Positions 9,196-18,171 of a stretch of DNA of 64,000 nt are shown one piece after another; the stretch's first letter is position 1; the number at the start of each line of letters is the position of its first letter. Origin of the DNA: Pseudomonas khavaziana. Lineage in GTDB: Bacteria; Pseudomonadota; Gammaproteobacteria; Pseudomonadales; Pseudomonadaceae. Below the pieces are notes generated by a model that saw only the letters and a program-made list of their open reading frames with translations, made no database searches and was not told the origin of the DNA. The stretch covers positions 62,001 through 126,000 of the forward strand of contig NZ_JAHSTT010000016.1 of assembly GCF_019145205.1 (NCBI RefSeq), written 5' to 3'. The translations under genes were made by a program, and so were the position numbers.

Positions 9196-11190
9196 TCAAC
9201 GCACTTTGAAGCGACCCATCAAGCTGATCACCCGGCCATTGGCCTCCAGCAGGCTCTGGGTATTGGTTTGCGTGGCATGCCCGCTTTCCACCAGCTCTTC
9301 GACCATGTGGCGGATCTGCACCATGCTGCGATTGATTTCTTCGGTCACCGCGCTTTGCTGCTCGGCGGCCGTAGCGATCTGGGTGCTGAGGTTGTTGATG
9401 TGGCTGACCGAACCGGCCATCTCATCCAGGCCGGTGTTGACCCGCGCCGTGGCATCCGCTGCTGATTGGCAACTGGCCTGGGTGTTTTCCATGGCGGCGA
9501 CCGAGGAACTCACGCCGGTGGTCAGGCGTGCCAGCATCTCGTTGATCTGCGAGGTGCTGGCCTGGGTGCGGGCCGCCAGTGCGCGCACTTCGTCGGCGAC
9601 CACGGCAAAACCGCGGCCTTGCTCGCCGGCACGTGCTGCTTCAATCGCGGCGTTTAGCGCCAGCAGGTTGGTCTGGCCGGCAATGGCGCCGATCACGCCG
9701 AGGGTTTCAGTGATGCGTGCGGCGTCCTGGCGCATGTTTTCCACGGTGTGAGTGGCGCTGGCTACTTCACCGATCAACGCGCTGACGCTGGTGGAGGCTT
9801 CACCCACCACCACTCGGGAGCGGTCGGCATGTTCGTTTGCACGCTGGGTGAACGAGGCGGTCTCGGCGGCGTTTTGCGCCACGGTGTCGGCGGTGGAGCT
9901 CATTTCGGTGATGGCGGTGACGGTCTGGTCGGTTTCCGAGGCATGCCTGACCAGGATCTGGTTGGTATGGGCTGATGTTCGTTGCAACTGCTCAAGCCCG
10001 GACGACATGGCGCCGGTGGCTTGGGTCACTTCGCCGATCATGTTTTGCAGGTAGACGATAAAGCGGTTCACCGAGTGGCCGATGGCGCCCAACTCGTCTT
10101 CGGCCCGGATGGTGATGCGTCGCGTCAGGTCGGCGTCGCCGGTAGAGAGGGCGTCGATATTGGTTTTCAGGGTTTTCATGCGCTGCACCAGTTGGCGGAT
10201 GGCATAGGCGGCCAGCAGCACCAGCAGCAACACCATGGGGATCTGCACCAGGGCCAGGCTGCCGAGCACATCATTACGCTGGGCGGTGATCAGCGAGGTG
10301 GGCAGGGCGGTGGCGAGGAACCACGGCGTGCCCTCGATGGCACGCATGTAGAAGGTGCTGGCCACGCCCTGGTTGTCGAATTCACTGCGTTGCGACCCCT
10401 GGTCGCGATGGGCCAGGGCTTTGCTGACCTGCGCGGCGAAGGCCGAGGTGCCGGCCAGTTCGCTGATGTTCTTCAACACTACCGGGCTACTCAAACGGGT
10501 GCTGTTGCTGATGATCTTGCCATCGGCCTCGACGATCAGCATTTGCCCGCCGATGTCTTTTTCCTTGCTGGCCACCAGCTCATTGAAGAAACCCAGGGTC
10601 ACGTCGATGGTGGCCACGCCATAGGCCGCGCCGTCACGCTGGATCGCCATGGCGCAGTTGGTGCGCGGCTCCTGGCTGGCATCGTCCTTGTAGGCGGCAG
10701 CCCAGGCACATTGGCCGCGTGGGGAGGCGAGGCCGCCCTTGTACCAGCTCTGGTCGTAATAGTTGGGGGCGGGGTCGCTGTTCCAGAAGGTGTTGACCGC
10801 CAGTTTGCCCGAGGCATCGCGGTGCCAGAAGGTACTGTGCTTGTTGCGCCCCGGTGTCCGCTGATTGGGCAACGGCCAGATACCGCCGCCAAATACTTTC
10901 AGCTCGCCGTATTGATCCACCAGGCCAGGCAAGACCTTGTCGATAGCATCGCTGTCGAGCAGGGGGATGGTCTGGGTGATGCTGCGTTGCTGGGCCTGGA
11001 CCTTGTTCAGTTCGCCCTGGATCTGTTCGGCCACTTCGGCCACCCGGTTGAGCACCACCTGTTCTTCGGTGTGCTGCAGCTTGGGCGCGACCAACTGGCC
11101 GATACCCACGACGGTCAATACGAATAACACCAGGACGAATAGCACCAGGAACAGGGTGTAGCGGGCTTGGATGGAGCGCAGTGGGGGCAT
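9196..11190 (-). CDS. methyl-accepting chemotaxis protein with dCache-type sensor
   Basis: Transmembrane chemoreceptor of 664 residues. TM1 is at about 10-33, a large periplasmic domain at about 35-305, TM2 at about 309-333, then HAMP (about 333-385) and the cytoplasmic signalling hairpin with the highly conserved tip LNAAIEAARAGEQGRGFAVV. The periplasmic region has the PDC/dCache look (FWHRDASGKL, YYDQSWYKGG, GVATIDVTLG, TPWFLATALP). The motif DxxWYKxG is seen in amino-acid and amine sensing Cache domains, but a ligand cannot be fixed from this alone. There is no C-terminal CheR-tethering pentapeptide. It is probably monocistronic. Confidence 0.93.
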   Translation of the reverse strand: MPPLRSIQARYTLFLVLFVLVLFVLTVVGIGQLVAPKLQHTEEQVVLNRVAEVAEQIQGELNKVQAQQRSITQTIPLLDSDAIDKVLPGLVDQYGELKVFGGGIWPLPNQRTPGRNKHSTFWHRDASGKLAVNTFWNSDPAPNYYDQSWYKGGLASPRGQCAWAAAYKDDASQEPRTNCAMAIQRDGAAYGVATIDVTLGFFNELVASKEKDIGGQMLIVEADGKIISNSTRLSSPVVLKNISELAGTSAFAAQVSKALAHRDQGSQRSEFDNQGVASTFYMRAIEGTPWFLATALPTSLITAQRNDVLGSLALVQIPMVLLLVLLAAYAIRQLVQRMKTLKTNIDALSTGDADLTRRITIRAEDELGAIGHSVNRFIVYLQNMIGEVTQATGAMSSGLEQLQRTSAHTNQILVRHASETDQTVTAITEMSSTADTVAQNAAETASFTQRANEHADRSRVVVGEASTSVSALIGEVASATHTVENMRQDAARITETLGVIGAIAGQTNLLALNAAIEAARAGEQGRGFAVVADEVRALAARTQASTSQINEMLARLTTGVSSSVAAMENTQASCQSAADATARVNTGLDEMAGSVSHINNLSTQIATAAEQQSAVTEEINRSMVQIRHMVEELVESGHATQTNTQSLLEANGRVISLMGRFKVR

Positions 11191-11299
11191 GGGAGGTCGT
11201 CCTTACGAAGCGTTATTGTCGACGCGGCTTTGTTAGAGCTTCGTCGGGCTATCGGCTTGGCAAGGAGGAGCTTTAGGCACCAGTGTATAAGGGAAGGAG

Positions 11300-11326
11300 T
11301 GCTGACGCAGGCGCGTGGCGTCAGCA
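11300..11326 (-). terminator. strong hairpin between RTX-protease and chemoreceptor genes
   Basis: TGCTGACGC pairs perfectly with GCGTCAGCA (9 bp, 9-base loop), 54 bases beyond the stop of the minus-strand protease gene. No clear T-run; it may stop transcription or protect a 3' end. Confidence 0.45.
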
Positions 11327-11379
11327 ACCCCCCTGCGCACACATTCTTGAGGCAGGGTGGCCAGCGCTGCCGTGGCACC

Positions 11380-12906
11380 TCAGGCGCCGTTGCCCTGGTC
11401 GCTGAGGTCAAAGTTGTAGAACTTTCTCAACGGCTTACCCATCTCTTCGTTCAACGCGTTTTCAGTGAATGGCTTGGGATTGATTGTGTCTGGAGGCGTT
11501 GAGGGGTCGTTGTCGAAATCGAAGGGGGTTGCACCGCTGCGGCGCCCTATGGCTTGAAGCTCGTCATTGCTGACAAGGTTCCACGCTCCCGACTCCAATT
11601 GTTCGATACTTTCACCTGCCAGGAAGGTACCGGTTGCGCCATTGTAGGCATGGGCAATCTCATGGAAGAGTCCAGTGACGGGGACCATCGTATTGGTGCG
11701 GTCGGCACTTTCCAGAATAGACGGATGGGCGTAGAAAAGACGCGCCTGATCGGCGCGGGAGCCGGGTACGCCATCCTTGATCACGCCCAGCCTGGTGTCG
11801 TCAATCGTGGCGCGAACCTGGGGGGCCATGTTGTCCAGTTCGGTGCTGCCAAACAGGTAGGCGGTCTCGCTGCCGCCGCCCTGTTCGATGCTGACTGTGC
11901 CGCCATTGAGAGCCGCCAGTTCATCCATCTTGCCCAGGGCTTGCTGGCCTATGGGTGAACTGCGAAGAAACTCGAAGTCGTCGGCAACCTGCTGTTTGAA
12001 ACCATGGGTACCGTCCTGCACAGTGAAACCCCGGTCCCCCGCGTTGCTTGGATTCACCTGGGTAAACACCGAACCTTGGGAACGATCGAAATAATCAGTG
12101 GCGCCGGCATAGATGCGGTCCTCGGGCCGGTTATTCCAGATAGCGTCATTGCCTTTGCCGGTGTAGAAGCTCGTACGGTCATATCCGACCAGATGGTCAT
12201 CATCGTTGCCGCCATGTAGCACGTTATGCCCGCTGCCTGCGAAAAGCCGATCCTCATCGTCGCCACCATCGAGGTAGCTCTGCTTGGTCGAGGGGCCAGC
12301 TCCGGCGTGAAGGGCATCCTTGCCCTGATTGCCGTACAACACGCTATTGCCGCTTCCACCCATAAGGGTGTCATCGTCTTCGTTGCCCGCGGCATAGCCG
12401 AGGCCGCTGCCCAGCCGCAACAAGTCCTTGCCTTTGCCGCCATAGAGCCTGCTCCTGCCGCCGCCGGCCTGAATGTCGTCGTCTCCATCGCCACCTTGAA
12501 CGTCGAGTGTCAGCTTGACGTCATCGTCGACGACCACTGAATCATTGCCGCCTCTGGTGTCTATCCACAGGGCTTGTCGATGGCCCCCTTCTTGTGTCTC
12601 AAACAGGTACGCCTTGCCATTGATGAGAATCTGCAACTTGTCGCCGCGGTAACTGCGCACATGAATATGGTCCGCGTGATCACCGGTTTCTATATACAGC
12701 CAGTTACCCATGATCTGCGGGTCTTTGGGGGACGATGAATCCCACTCAATGATCCTGCCGATTTGCGTATCACCGTCGGCATGGAGCAGGTGGGTTCTTC
12801 GATCGATGGTGTCGGGCGTCAGATCCGGTGGGGGGTCAAAGGGGGAGGGTTTGGATGGCGCCGCAGGGCTGTAAACTGTAGCCAGGTAAGTCAGGGGGAA
12901 CAGCAT
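11380..12906 (-). CDS. RTX-repeat protein with M91-type zinc metallopeptidase domain (copy 1)
   Basis: Protein of 508 residues. A conserved N-terminus MLFPLTYLAT and a Pro-rich linker lead to a small beta domain (about 40-115). Glycine/Asp-rich RTX-like nonapeptides follow (about 118-260: TRGGNDSV, VQGGDGDDD, YGGKGKDLL, LMGGSGNSV). The C-terminal domain carries HEIAH at 415-419 in GLFHEIAHAYNGATG and ends with FTENALNEEMGKPLR. The HExxH plus ENxLxEExGxPxR tail resembles peptidase family M91 (NleD, HopH1-like effectors). ATG at 12906 is chosen because AGAGGA lies 8 bases upstream and the paralogue starts identically; the frame runs 35 codons further. No signal peptide or secretion gene is adjacent. 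Confidence 0.83.
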   Translation of the reverse strand: MLFPLTYLATVYSPAAPSKPSPFDPPPDLTPDTIDRRTHLLHADGDTQIGRIIEWDSSSPKDPQIMGNWLYIETGDHADHIHVRSYRGDKLQILINGKAYLFETQEGGHRQALWIDTRGGNDSVVVDDDVKLTLDVQGGDGDDDIQAGGGRSRLYGGKGKDLLRLGSGLGYAAGNEDDDTLMGGSGNSVLYGNQGKDALHAGAGPSTKQSYLDGGDDEDRLFAGSGHNVLHGGNDDDHLVGYDRTSFYTGKGNDAIWNNRPEDRIYAGATDYFDRSQGSVFTQVNPSNAGDRGFTVQDGTHGFKQQVADDFEFLRSSPIGQQALGKMDELAALNGGTVSIEQGGGSETAYLFGSTELDNMAPQVRATIDDTRLGVIKDGVPGSRADQARLFYAHPSILESADRTNTMVPVTGLFHEIAHAYNGATGTFLAGESIEQLESGAWNLVSNDELQAIGRRSGATPFDFDNDPSTPPDTINPKPFTENALNEEMGKPLRKFYNFDLSDQGNGA

Positions 12907-12975
12907 GAGGTCATCCTCTCGTTGACTCAGGGAGAAAGTCTGAATGCGCCTCAGGGGCGCCATTGTGTGAAGGGG

Positions 12976-12998
12976 CCGGGGGGCAATCAAGCCCCCGG
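12976..12998 (-). terminator. GC-rich hairpin between the two RTX-protease genes
   Basis: CCGGGGG pairs with CCCCCGG around a short loop, 31 bases after the stop of the upstream protease copy on the minus strand. No T-run follows. Confidence 0.45.
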
Positions 12999-13028
12999 TT
13001 GCTACGTGCAATACCCGGATCGAATGCC

Positions 13029-14531
13029 TTACATGCCGATGCTGTCTTTATGGTAATTAGGCCTTGAAGGGGTGCCCATTTCTTCATACAAGCCGTTCTC
13101 GGTGAAATGCCTGGGATTGTCGTCGGTCAAACCCACGGCCTGGCGTTCGAAGTTATTCACCGGGTTTGTTCCACTCGATCGTGAAGCTTCCAAGGTCTCG
13201 CCTGGCAGGAACGTCCCGGTGGCGCCGTTGTAGGCGTGGGCAAGCTCGTGGAAGAGCACGCTAATGGGCGGCAGCAGGTGGGTGTGTTGACTGTTTTCCG
13301 CGATCTGTGCCGGGTCGTAATAGATCACCCCGCGATTGGCGCGCGAACCGCCAACGCCATTTTTCATTTCTCCAAAGGCCGCACCGTCAAGGTTTTGCGC
13401 TTGCTGCTCTGTCAGGTTATCCAGTTCAGTACTGTCGAATTCGTAATGGGAACCGTCCTGGCTGATCGGGGCAATGCTGACTTTGCCGTGATTAAGCGCC
13501 GCGAGTGCATCCATTTCAGTGAGTGCCTGCTGACCGATAGGTGAGCTGCGCAGGAACTCCAGGTCGTCTGCCACTCGCTGTCTGAAATCTTCATTTTCCT
13601 GCTCGGTTGATTCGACTGACTCCAACAGCGTGAAACCTCGCATGCCTGCGTCGCTGGGCTTGACCTCGGTGAATGTCGAACCGCTGGTGCGTTCGAAGTC
13701 ATCACCGGCGTTGCCATAGATTCGATCCCCGGGCCGGTTATTCCAGATGCTGTCCTGGCCCTTGCCGGTATAGTAGGTCGTGCGACCAGCACCCATGAAA
13801 ACATCATCGCCATTGCCACCGTGGGCCACCGTTTGCCCGCTACCCGAGAGCAGCGCATCGTCGTCGTTTCCACCGTCCATGTAGGTCTGTTTGGCTTCGG
13901 GGCCGAAACCGCCAATGAGCAGGTCCTTGCCGTTGTTACCGTACATCGCGGCATTGCCGCTGCCGCCGATCAGCGTGTCGTCATCGTCGTTGCCCTCTGC
14001 ATAGCCAAGGCCGCTGCCCAGGCGCATGACATCCCGGCCCTTGCCGCCGTAGAGGCTGGTCCTGCCACCGCCTGCTTGCAGGTAGTCGTCGTCATCACCA
14101 CCTTCTACCGTCGCCCGCAGTTTGACGTCGTCATCGATGATTACCGAGTCACGGCCGCCTTTGGTCGCGATCAGCAGACTTTGCTCAGGCCCTTGGGGTG
14201 GCGTTATCGAAAAGAAGTAGGCCTTGTCGTTGATGAGTATTCGCAGCCTGTCGCCAGGCCAGCTGTCTACGTGGATGTGATCGGGGCTGGCGCCAGTCTC
14301 CACCATGAGGTAGTTACGCTTGATCGTGGGGACATCGGAGCTCGGGTCCCATACGAGCAGCCGCGAGATCCTGACCTCACCCTCGTTGTGCAGTGTGAGC
14401 AGCCGGTGGTTATACACGCCAGGCTCCAGGTCCGGTGGCGGGTCATAAAACGATGGGGCAGAGTGGCTGGCGGGCGCACTGGATCTGGAGTTTGTGTAGG
14501 TTGTGGCGAGATACGCCAGGGGAAATAGCAT
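13029..14531 (-). CDS. RTX-repeat protein with M91-type zinc metallopeptidase domain (copy 2)
   Basis: Paralogue of the next gene downstream, 500 residues, with the same layout: MLFPLAYLAT start, Pro-rich linker (YDPPPDLEPG), beta domain, RTX-like repeats at about 124-260 (TKGGRDSV, VEGGDDDDY, YGGKGRDVM, IGGSGNAAM), then a peptidase domain with HELAH at 428-432 in VLFHELAHAYNGATG and FTENGLYEEMGTPSR near the end. It differs by an inserted stretch ESVESTEQEN around 304-313. ATG at 14531 has GGAG 9 bases upstream. The two copies lie head to tail, 122 bases apart, and arose by duplication. Family M91 members in pathogens cleave host kinases; a host or competitor target here is only inferred. Confidence 0.83.
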   Translation of the reverse strand: MLFPLAYLATTYTNSRSSAPASHSAPSFYDPPPDLEPGVYNHRLLTLHNEGEVRISRLLVWDPSSDVPTIKRNYLMVETGASPDHIHVDSWPGDRLRILINDKAYFFSITPPQGPEQSLLIATKGGRDSVIIDDDVKLRATVEGGDDDDYLQAGGGRTSLYGGKGRDVMRLGSGLGYAEGNDDDDTLIGGSGNAAMYGNNGKDLLIGGFGPEAKQTYMDGGNDDDALLSGSGQTVAHGGNGDDVFMGAGRTTYYTGKGQDSIWNNRPGDRIYGNAGDDFERTSGSTFTEVKPSDAGMRGFTLLESVESTEQENEDFRQRVADDLEFLRSSPIGQQALTEMDALAALNHGKVSIAPISQDGSHYEFDSTELDNLTEQQAQNLDGAAFGEMKNGVGGSRANRGVIYYDPAQIAENSQHTHLLPPISVLFHELAHAYNGATGTFLPGETLEASRSSGTNPVNNFERQAVGLTDDNPRHFTENGLYEEMGTPSRPNYHKDSIGM

Positions 14532-14562
14532 GTGCGCGTTCTCCATGGTTGCGCGTTACGAA

Positions 14563-14583
14563 AACCTGACTACCTGTCAGGTT
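14563..14583. promoter_or_regulatory. perfect dyad upstream of RTX-protease copy 2
   Basis: AACCTGAC-N5-GTCAGGTT, centred about 42 bases upstream of the start codon. Perfect 8-bp half sites with a 5-base spacer suit an operator for a dimeric regulator, or a leader hairpin. Confidence 0.5.
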
Positions 14584-14699
14584 CCCATTGAGTGACGTGG
14601 GCAGGGTAATGGTTCCAGTGGGCTCTACAGAGGGTAATTCTGTATATGTCCCTGAATGCGCGCAGCTGCGATTCCCGGCAGGCCCATGCCGATAGGCGG

Positions 14700-15605
14700 C
14701 TAGACCTGCGCCCTGCGATAAGCACCAGGCTGTTGCCCGGTGACTTTATGAAAGGCGCGGGTAAACGCGGCCACCGACTGATACCCCACCGCCAGGGAGG
14801 CTTCAGCTACGGTTTGGTCGGCCTTGAGCAATTGGCAGGCATGGCGCATGCGGATCATTAACAGCACTTGGCCGGGTGACTGCCCGCACAGTTCATTGAA
14901 GCGCTTGAAGAACGCCGAGCGTGACAACCCGGTGCAGGCCGCCATGCTTTCCAGGCTCCAGGGCTCACCCGGCCGCGCGATCAACTGTTCCAGCAGGTGT
15001 GCAAACGCAGGCGCACGGCCCAGCGCTGCCAAGCCGCCGAGGCCGGTGTTATCGATTACCTGCTGACGCAGTACATACAGGAACAGCAGATGACACAGGC
15101 GTTCGAGCAGCGCAGAGGAGGGGGCAGGTGCCCGGGCACATTCTTGCAGGATCAGCTCGAACAAGTTGCGTGCCGCGGTAAGCGACGGGTCGCCCGCCCG
15201 CAGGATAATCCAGGTGGGCAGGGTATCGACAATCAGCGTCGACAGGCCGGATTGAAAGTGAAAGAAACCGCAGACTAATCCCACACCGTCCGTGGCGTTG
15301 CTGTCCAGGGCCTGCATCGGACGGCGCGGGCACTCCTGGGCGCCGGCTGCCGTGGCTTCCCCGGACAGTCGATAAGCAAAGTCGCGCAACAGAAACACCG
15401 CGTCACCATTATTCAAGTGCTGAGGCGTTGGATCACCGTCGATATGCAGCCAGCATTCACCCTGCACGATCAAATGGAAGCTCGCCTGGGCCAGGCCGTG
15501 GGTGCTTGCGTGCCAGTCGCCACAATAGCGACCCACGTGAAACAGACTGGTGTTGAGTTCGAGGCTATCTAATAACCAGTCGACAAGAGCATTGGACGAA
15601 TTCAT
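14700..15605 (-). CDS. AraC-family regulator with N-terminal cupin sensor
   Basis: Transcriptional regulator of 301 residues. The N-terminal half is an AraC-type cupin (HLIVQGECWLHIDG, NNGDAVFLLRDFAYRL) with cupin_6-like features. The C-terminal double helix-turn-helix (about 200-300) includes ESMAACTGLSRSAFFKRF and VAEASLAVGYQSVAAFTRAF. It is divergent from the AhpD-like/acyl-CoA dehydrogenase/ABC operon starting at 15709, separated by 103 bases, so it most likely controls that operon. The inducer is unknown. Confidence 0.9.
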   Translation of the reverse strand: MNSSNALVDWLLDSLELNTSLFHVGRYCGDWHASTHGLAQASFHLIVQGECWLHIDGDPTPQHLNNGDAVFLLRDFAYRLSGEATAAGAQECPRRPMQALDSNATDGVGLVCGFFHFQSGLSTLIVDTLPTWIILRAGDPSLTAARNLFELILQECARAPAPSSALLERLCHLLFLYVLRQQVIDNTGLGGLAALGRAPAFAHLLEQLIARPGEPWSLESMAACTGLSRSAFFKRFNELCGQSPGQVLLMIRMRHACQLLKADQTVAEASLAVGYQSVAAFTRAFHKVTGQQPGAYRRAQV

Positions 15606-15708
15606 CTAATGGAAAGACTCAAGAGCAAGTAATCGCTACTTTAGCCTATTGAGCGATTTTTTTAGAACCAACAGACTGGAGCATTAGATCCCACCAGGAG
15701 ACCACGCC

Positions 15709-16269
15709 ATGTCCCGCGTACCGTTACTGACCCTCGAAACCGCCCCGGAAGCGGCCAGGCCCTTCCTTGAAAACGCGCTGAAAGGCTCGGGTTTTATCCC
15801 GAATCTGCTGGGCGTCCTGGCCAACGCACCGGCTGCGCTTGAGACCTATATCACCGTCTCCGGCTTGAACGCCAAGGCAGAACTGAGCCTGGCCGACCGT
15901 GAAGTGGTGCAACTGATTGCCGCCACCAGCCATGGCTGCGATTTCTGCGTGGCCGGTCACACCGCCGTGGCGCGCAACAAAGCCAAGCTGCCTGAAGACG
16001 TGATCGAGGCCTTGCGCCGGCGCGGTGAGCTACCGGACGCTCGCTATGAGACACTCGCCGCTTTTACCCGGGAAGTGATCGCCACTCGTGGTGATGTCAG
16101 TGATGCCGGCTTTGAGGCGTTCCGCGCTGCGGGCTACACCGATGGCCACGCGCTGGAAGTCATCTTGGGCGTCAGTCTGGCAACCCTGTGCAACTTCGCC
16201 AACGTGTTTGCCCGCACCCCGCTGAACCCGGAGCTGGCGCAATACCGTTGGGAAAAACCGGCAAGCTGA
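15709..16269 (+). CDS. carboxymuconolactone decarboxylase/AhpD-family protein
   Basis: All-helical protein of 186 residues with the AhpD-like redox motif in HGCDFCVAGHTAVA (CxxC then His). Such proteins reduce peroxides through the CxxC pair or act in degradative pathways; true carboxymuconolactone decarboxylases lack the CxxC, so the redox branch is favoured. It is first in a plus-strand operon with an acyl-CoA dehydrogenase-like enzyme and an ABC importer, and divergent from an AraC regulator. The start has GGAG 9 bases upstream. Confidence 0.86.
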   Translation: MSRVPLLTLETAPEAARPFLENALKGSGFIPNLLGVLANAPAALETYITVSGLNAKAELSLADREVVQLIAATSHGCDFCVAGHTAVARNKAKLPEDVIEALRRRGELPDARYETLAAFTREVIATRGDVSDAGFEAFRAAGYTDGHALEVILGVSLATLCNFANVFARTPLNPELAQYRWEKPAS

Positions 16270-16309
16270 AGCGGCCTTGGTCCACCTGCTGTAATAAGGA
16301 GATACATGA

Positions 16310-17371
16310 ATGCTTGACCCAATCTTGAGCCGTTGGCTCGATGTTCAAGCGCAGGCCCTGGACGTGGGCAGTTGCGATCCACAGGAAGTGCTGCCACGCC
16401 TGGCAGAGGCCAATATTCTGAAAATCGGCGTGCCCACCCAACTGGGTGGCCTGGGCGGTGATGTGGCAGGTGCGGTCGAGGCCATTGCCAATGTTGCCAG
16501 TCATTCCCTGGCGGCTGCGTTTGTATGCTGGGGCCAGCGCTCGTTTATCGAGTATTTGTTGCAGAGCCCGAATGAACGGTTGCGCGAGCAACTGATGCCG
16601 GACCTGCTCAGTGGCAAGTTGGCCGGGGCAACCGGGCTGTCGAATGCAATGAAGTTCATATCGGGCATCGAGGCGTTGCAGATCAGCGCCGAGCCCAACG
16701 AGCATGGGTGGACGCTCAATGGTCGCTTGCATTGGGTGACTAACCTGCGCAAGAACGGCTTTGTCGCGGCAGCGGCCATTGAGCATGCGGGAGGCGGCAC
16801 GCCGTTTATCCTGGCAATCCCGGATTCGGTGGCAGGCTTGCAGCGTTCCCGCGACCTGGAGCTGCTCGGGCTGCAATCAAGCAATACCGCTGCGCTTGGC
16901 CTGGAAGGCGTGGAGTTGAGCCGCGACTGGTTGCTGCATGAAGATGCGCGCAAGTTCCTGCCAGCGGTGCGCCCGGCGTTCCTGGGTTTGCAGTGCGGCA
17001 TGTCGATTGGCCTGGCCCGACGTTCGCTGGCCGAGGTGGCCCACCACTTGGGTGCCAGTCGCACGGTATTGCGCGAAGAGTTGGAAGCGTTGCGCGTGAC
17101 GCTGGATCACCTGGTCACCGAGCTCAAGACTGGCCTGCTGGCCGGGCGCTTTGCCGCCGATCCGGTGCCCTTGTTCAAGCTGCGTATCGCCCTGGCCGAA
17201 ACCGCCGCCGGCGCCGTGCAGCTTGAACTGCAAGCCAGCGGTGGCAAGGCGTACCTGACCGCACATGGCAGCGGCTTTGCCCGGCGCTGGCGCGAATCGG
17301 CGTTCGTGCCGATTGTGACGCCAAGCCTGGTGCAACTGCGTACCGAGTTGCATCGCCAGGGTCATCTATGA
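16310..17371 (+). CDS. acyl-CoA dehydrogenase-like flavoprotein
   Basis: Protein of 353 residues with the acyl-CoA dehydrogenase fold: an N-terminal helical domain (LPRLAEANILKIGVPTQLGGLGGD), a beta domain (GLSNAMKF, GWTLNGRLHWVTNL), and a C-terminal helical bundle ending with an ARRWRESAFVPIVTPS tail. It is shorter than beta-oxidation enzymes (about 380) and resembles the branch containing SfnB/DszC-like flavin monooxygenases and dehydrogenases, which act on small sulfur or xenobiotic substrates. The ABC importer encoded next is of the NitT/TauT type, which often brings in sulfonates, so a role in sulfur or small-organic scavenging is plausible but inferred. Its stop overlaps the ATPase gene by 4 bases. 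Confidence 0.82.
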   Translation: MLDPILSRWLDVQAQALDVGSCDPQEVLPRLAEANILKIGVPTQLGGLGGDVAGAVEAIANVASHSLAAAFVCWGQRSFIEYLLQSPNERLREQLMPDLLSGKLAGATGLSNAMKFISGIEALQISAEPNEHGWTLNGRLHWVTNLRKNGFVAAAAIEHAGGGTPFILAIPDSVAGLQRSRDLELLGLQSSNTAALGLEGVELSRDWLLHEDARKFLPAVRPAFLGLQCGMSIGLARRSLAEVAHHLGASRTVLREELEALRVTLDHLVTELKTGLLAGRFAADPVPLFKLRIALAETAAGAVQLELQASGGKAYLTAHGSGFARRWRESAFVPIVTPSLVQLRTELHRQGHL

Positions 17372-18171
17372 GCCAGGCGGTCATGACGGCCCAGGGAGTT
17401 TGCCTGGGGTATGCCAGCGGGCCGGTGCTGCAAGGCTTCGACTTGCAGCTGCAGCCGGGCGAAGTGGTATCGATCCTCGGTCCCAGCGGTGTGGGAAAAT
17501 CCAGCCTGTTGCGCGTGCTTGCCGGTTTGCAAGTGGCCCAGGCTGGCAGTGTGCAGGTCTTGGGCGAGCCACTGCGCGGTCCCCATCCCAGGGTGGCGGT
17601 GGCGTTTCAAGACCCGAGCCTGTTGCCATGGTTGAACCTGGAAAAGAATGTGGCGTTCGGCCTGGATTTCGCCCGCCAGCCGCACCTGACCTCGGAAGAG
17701 CGGCGCCACCGCGTCGACCATGCGATTGCCGCCGTTGGCCTGGAACATGCGCGGCAACAGTTCCCTGCGCAGCTGTCCGGCGGCATGGCTCAGCGTACCG
17801 CGCTGGCGCGCTGCCTGGCGCGCCAGCCCCAGGTGTTGCTTCTCGACGAGCCCTTCGGTGCGCTGGATGAAGTGACCCGCGCCGATATGCAGCACCTGTT
17901 GCTCAAGGTCAATCGCGAACAAGGTTCGGCGGCGGTATTGATCACCCACGATATCGATGAGGCGCTGCTGCTGTCCGACCGCATTCTGCTCCTGGGAGAC
18001 CGCCCGGCGCGGACCCTGGGCGAATGGCATATTGACCTGCCACAACCACGAGATGAACAGGTCGAGGCCATCGGCGCGCTGCGTATCGATATTCTTAAAA
18101 CCTTACGGCAGGCGAGCCGCACTCAACCCAACCCCTTGGAACAACAGGAGCTTAGCCATGTGTCTGGATGA
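17368..18171 (+). CDS. ABC importer ATPase, NitT/TauT (SsuB) type
   Basis: Cytoplasmic ATPase of 267 residues. Walker A is GPSGVGKSS, the Q-loop region AFQDPSLLPWLNL, signature LSGGMAQR, Walker B VLLLDEPFGALD, and the H-loop ITHDIDEALLL. The LLPW after the Q-loop is typical of the nitrate/taurine/sulfonate importer ATPases. The start overlaps the previous stop (ATGA), and the 3' end overlaps the binding-protein gene by 14 bases, so the operon is tightly coupled. Confidence 0.93.
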   Translation: MSQAVMTAQGVCLGYASGPVLQGFDLQLQPGEVVSILGPSGVGKSSLLRVLAGLQVAQAGSVQVLGEPLRGPHPRVAVAFQDPSLLPWLNLEKNVAFGLDFARQPHLTSEERRHRVDHAIAAVGLEHARQQFPAQLSGGMAQRTALARCLARQPQVLLLDEPFGALDEVTRADMQHLLLKVNREQGSAAVLITHDIDEALLLSDRILLLGDRPARTLGEWHIDLPQPRDEQVEAIGALRIDILKTLRQASRTQPNPLEQQELSHVSG

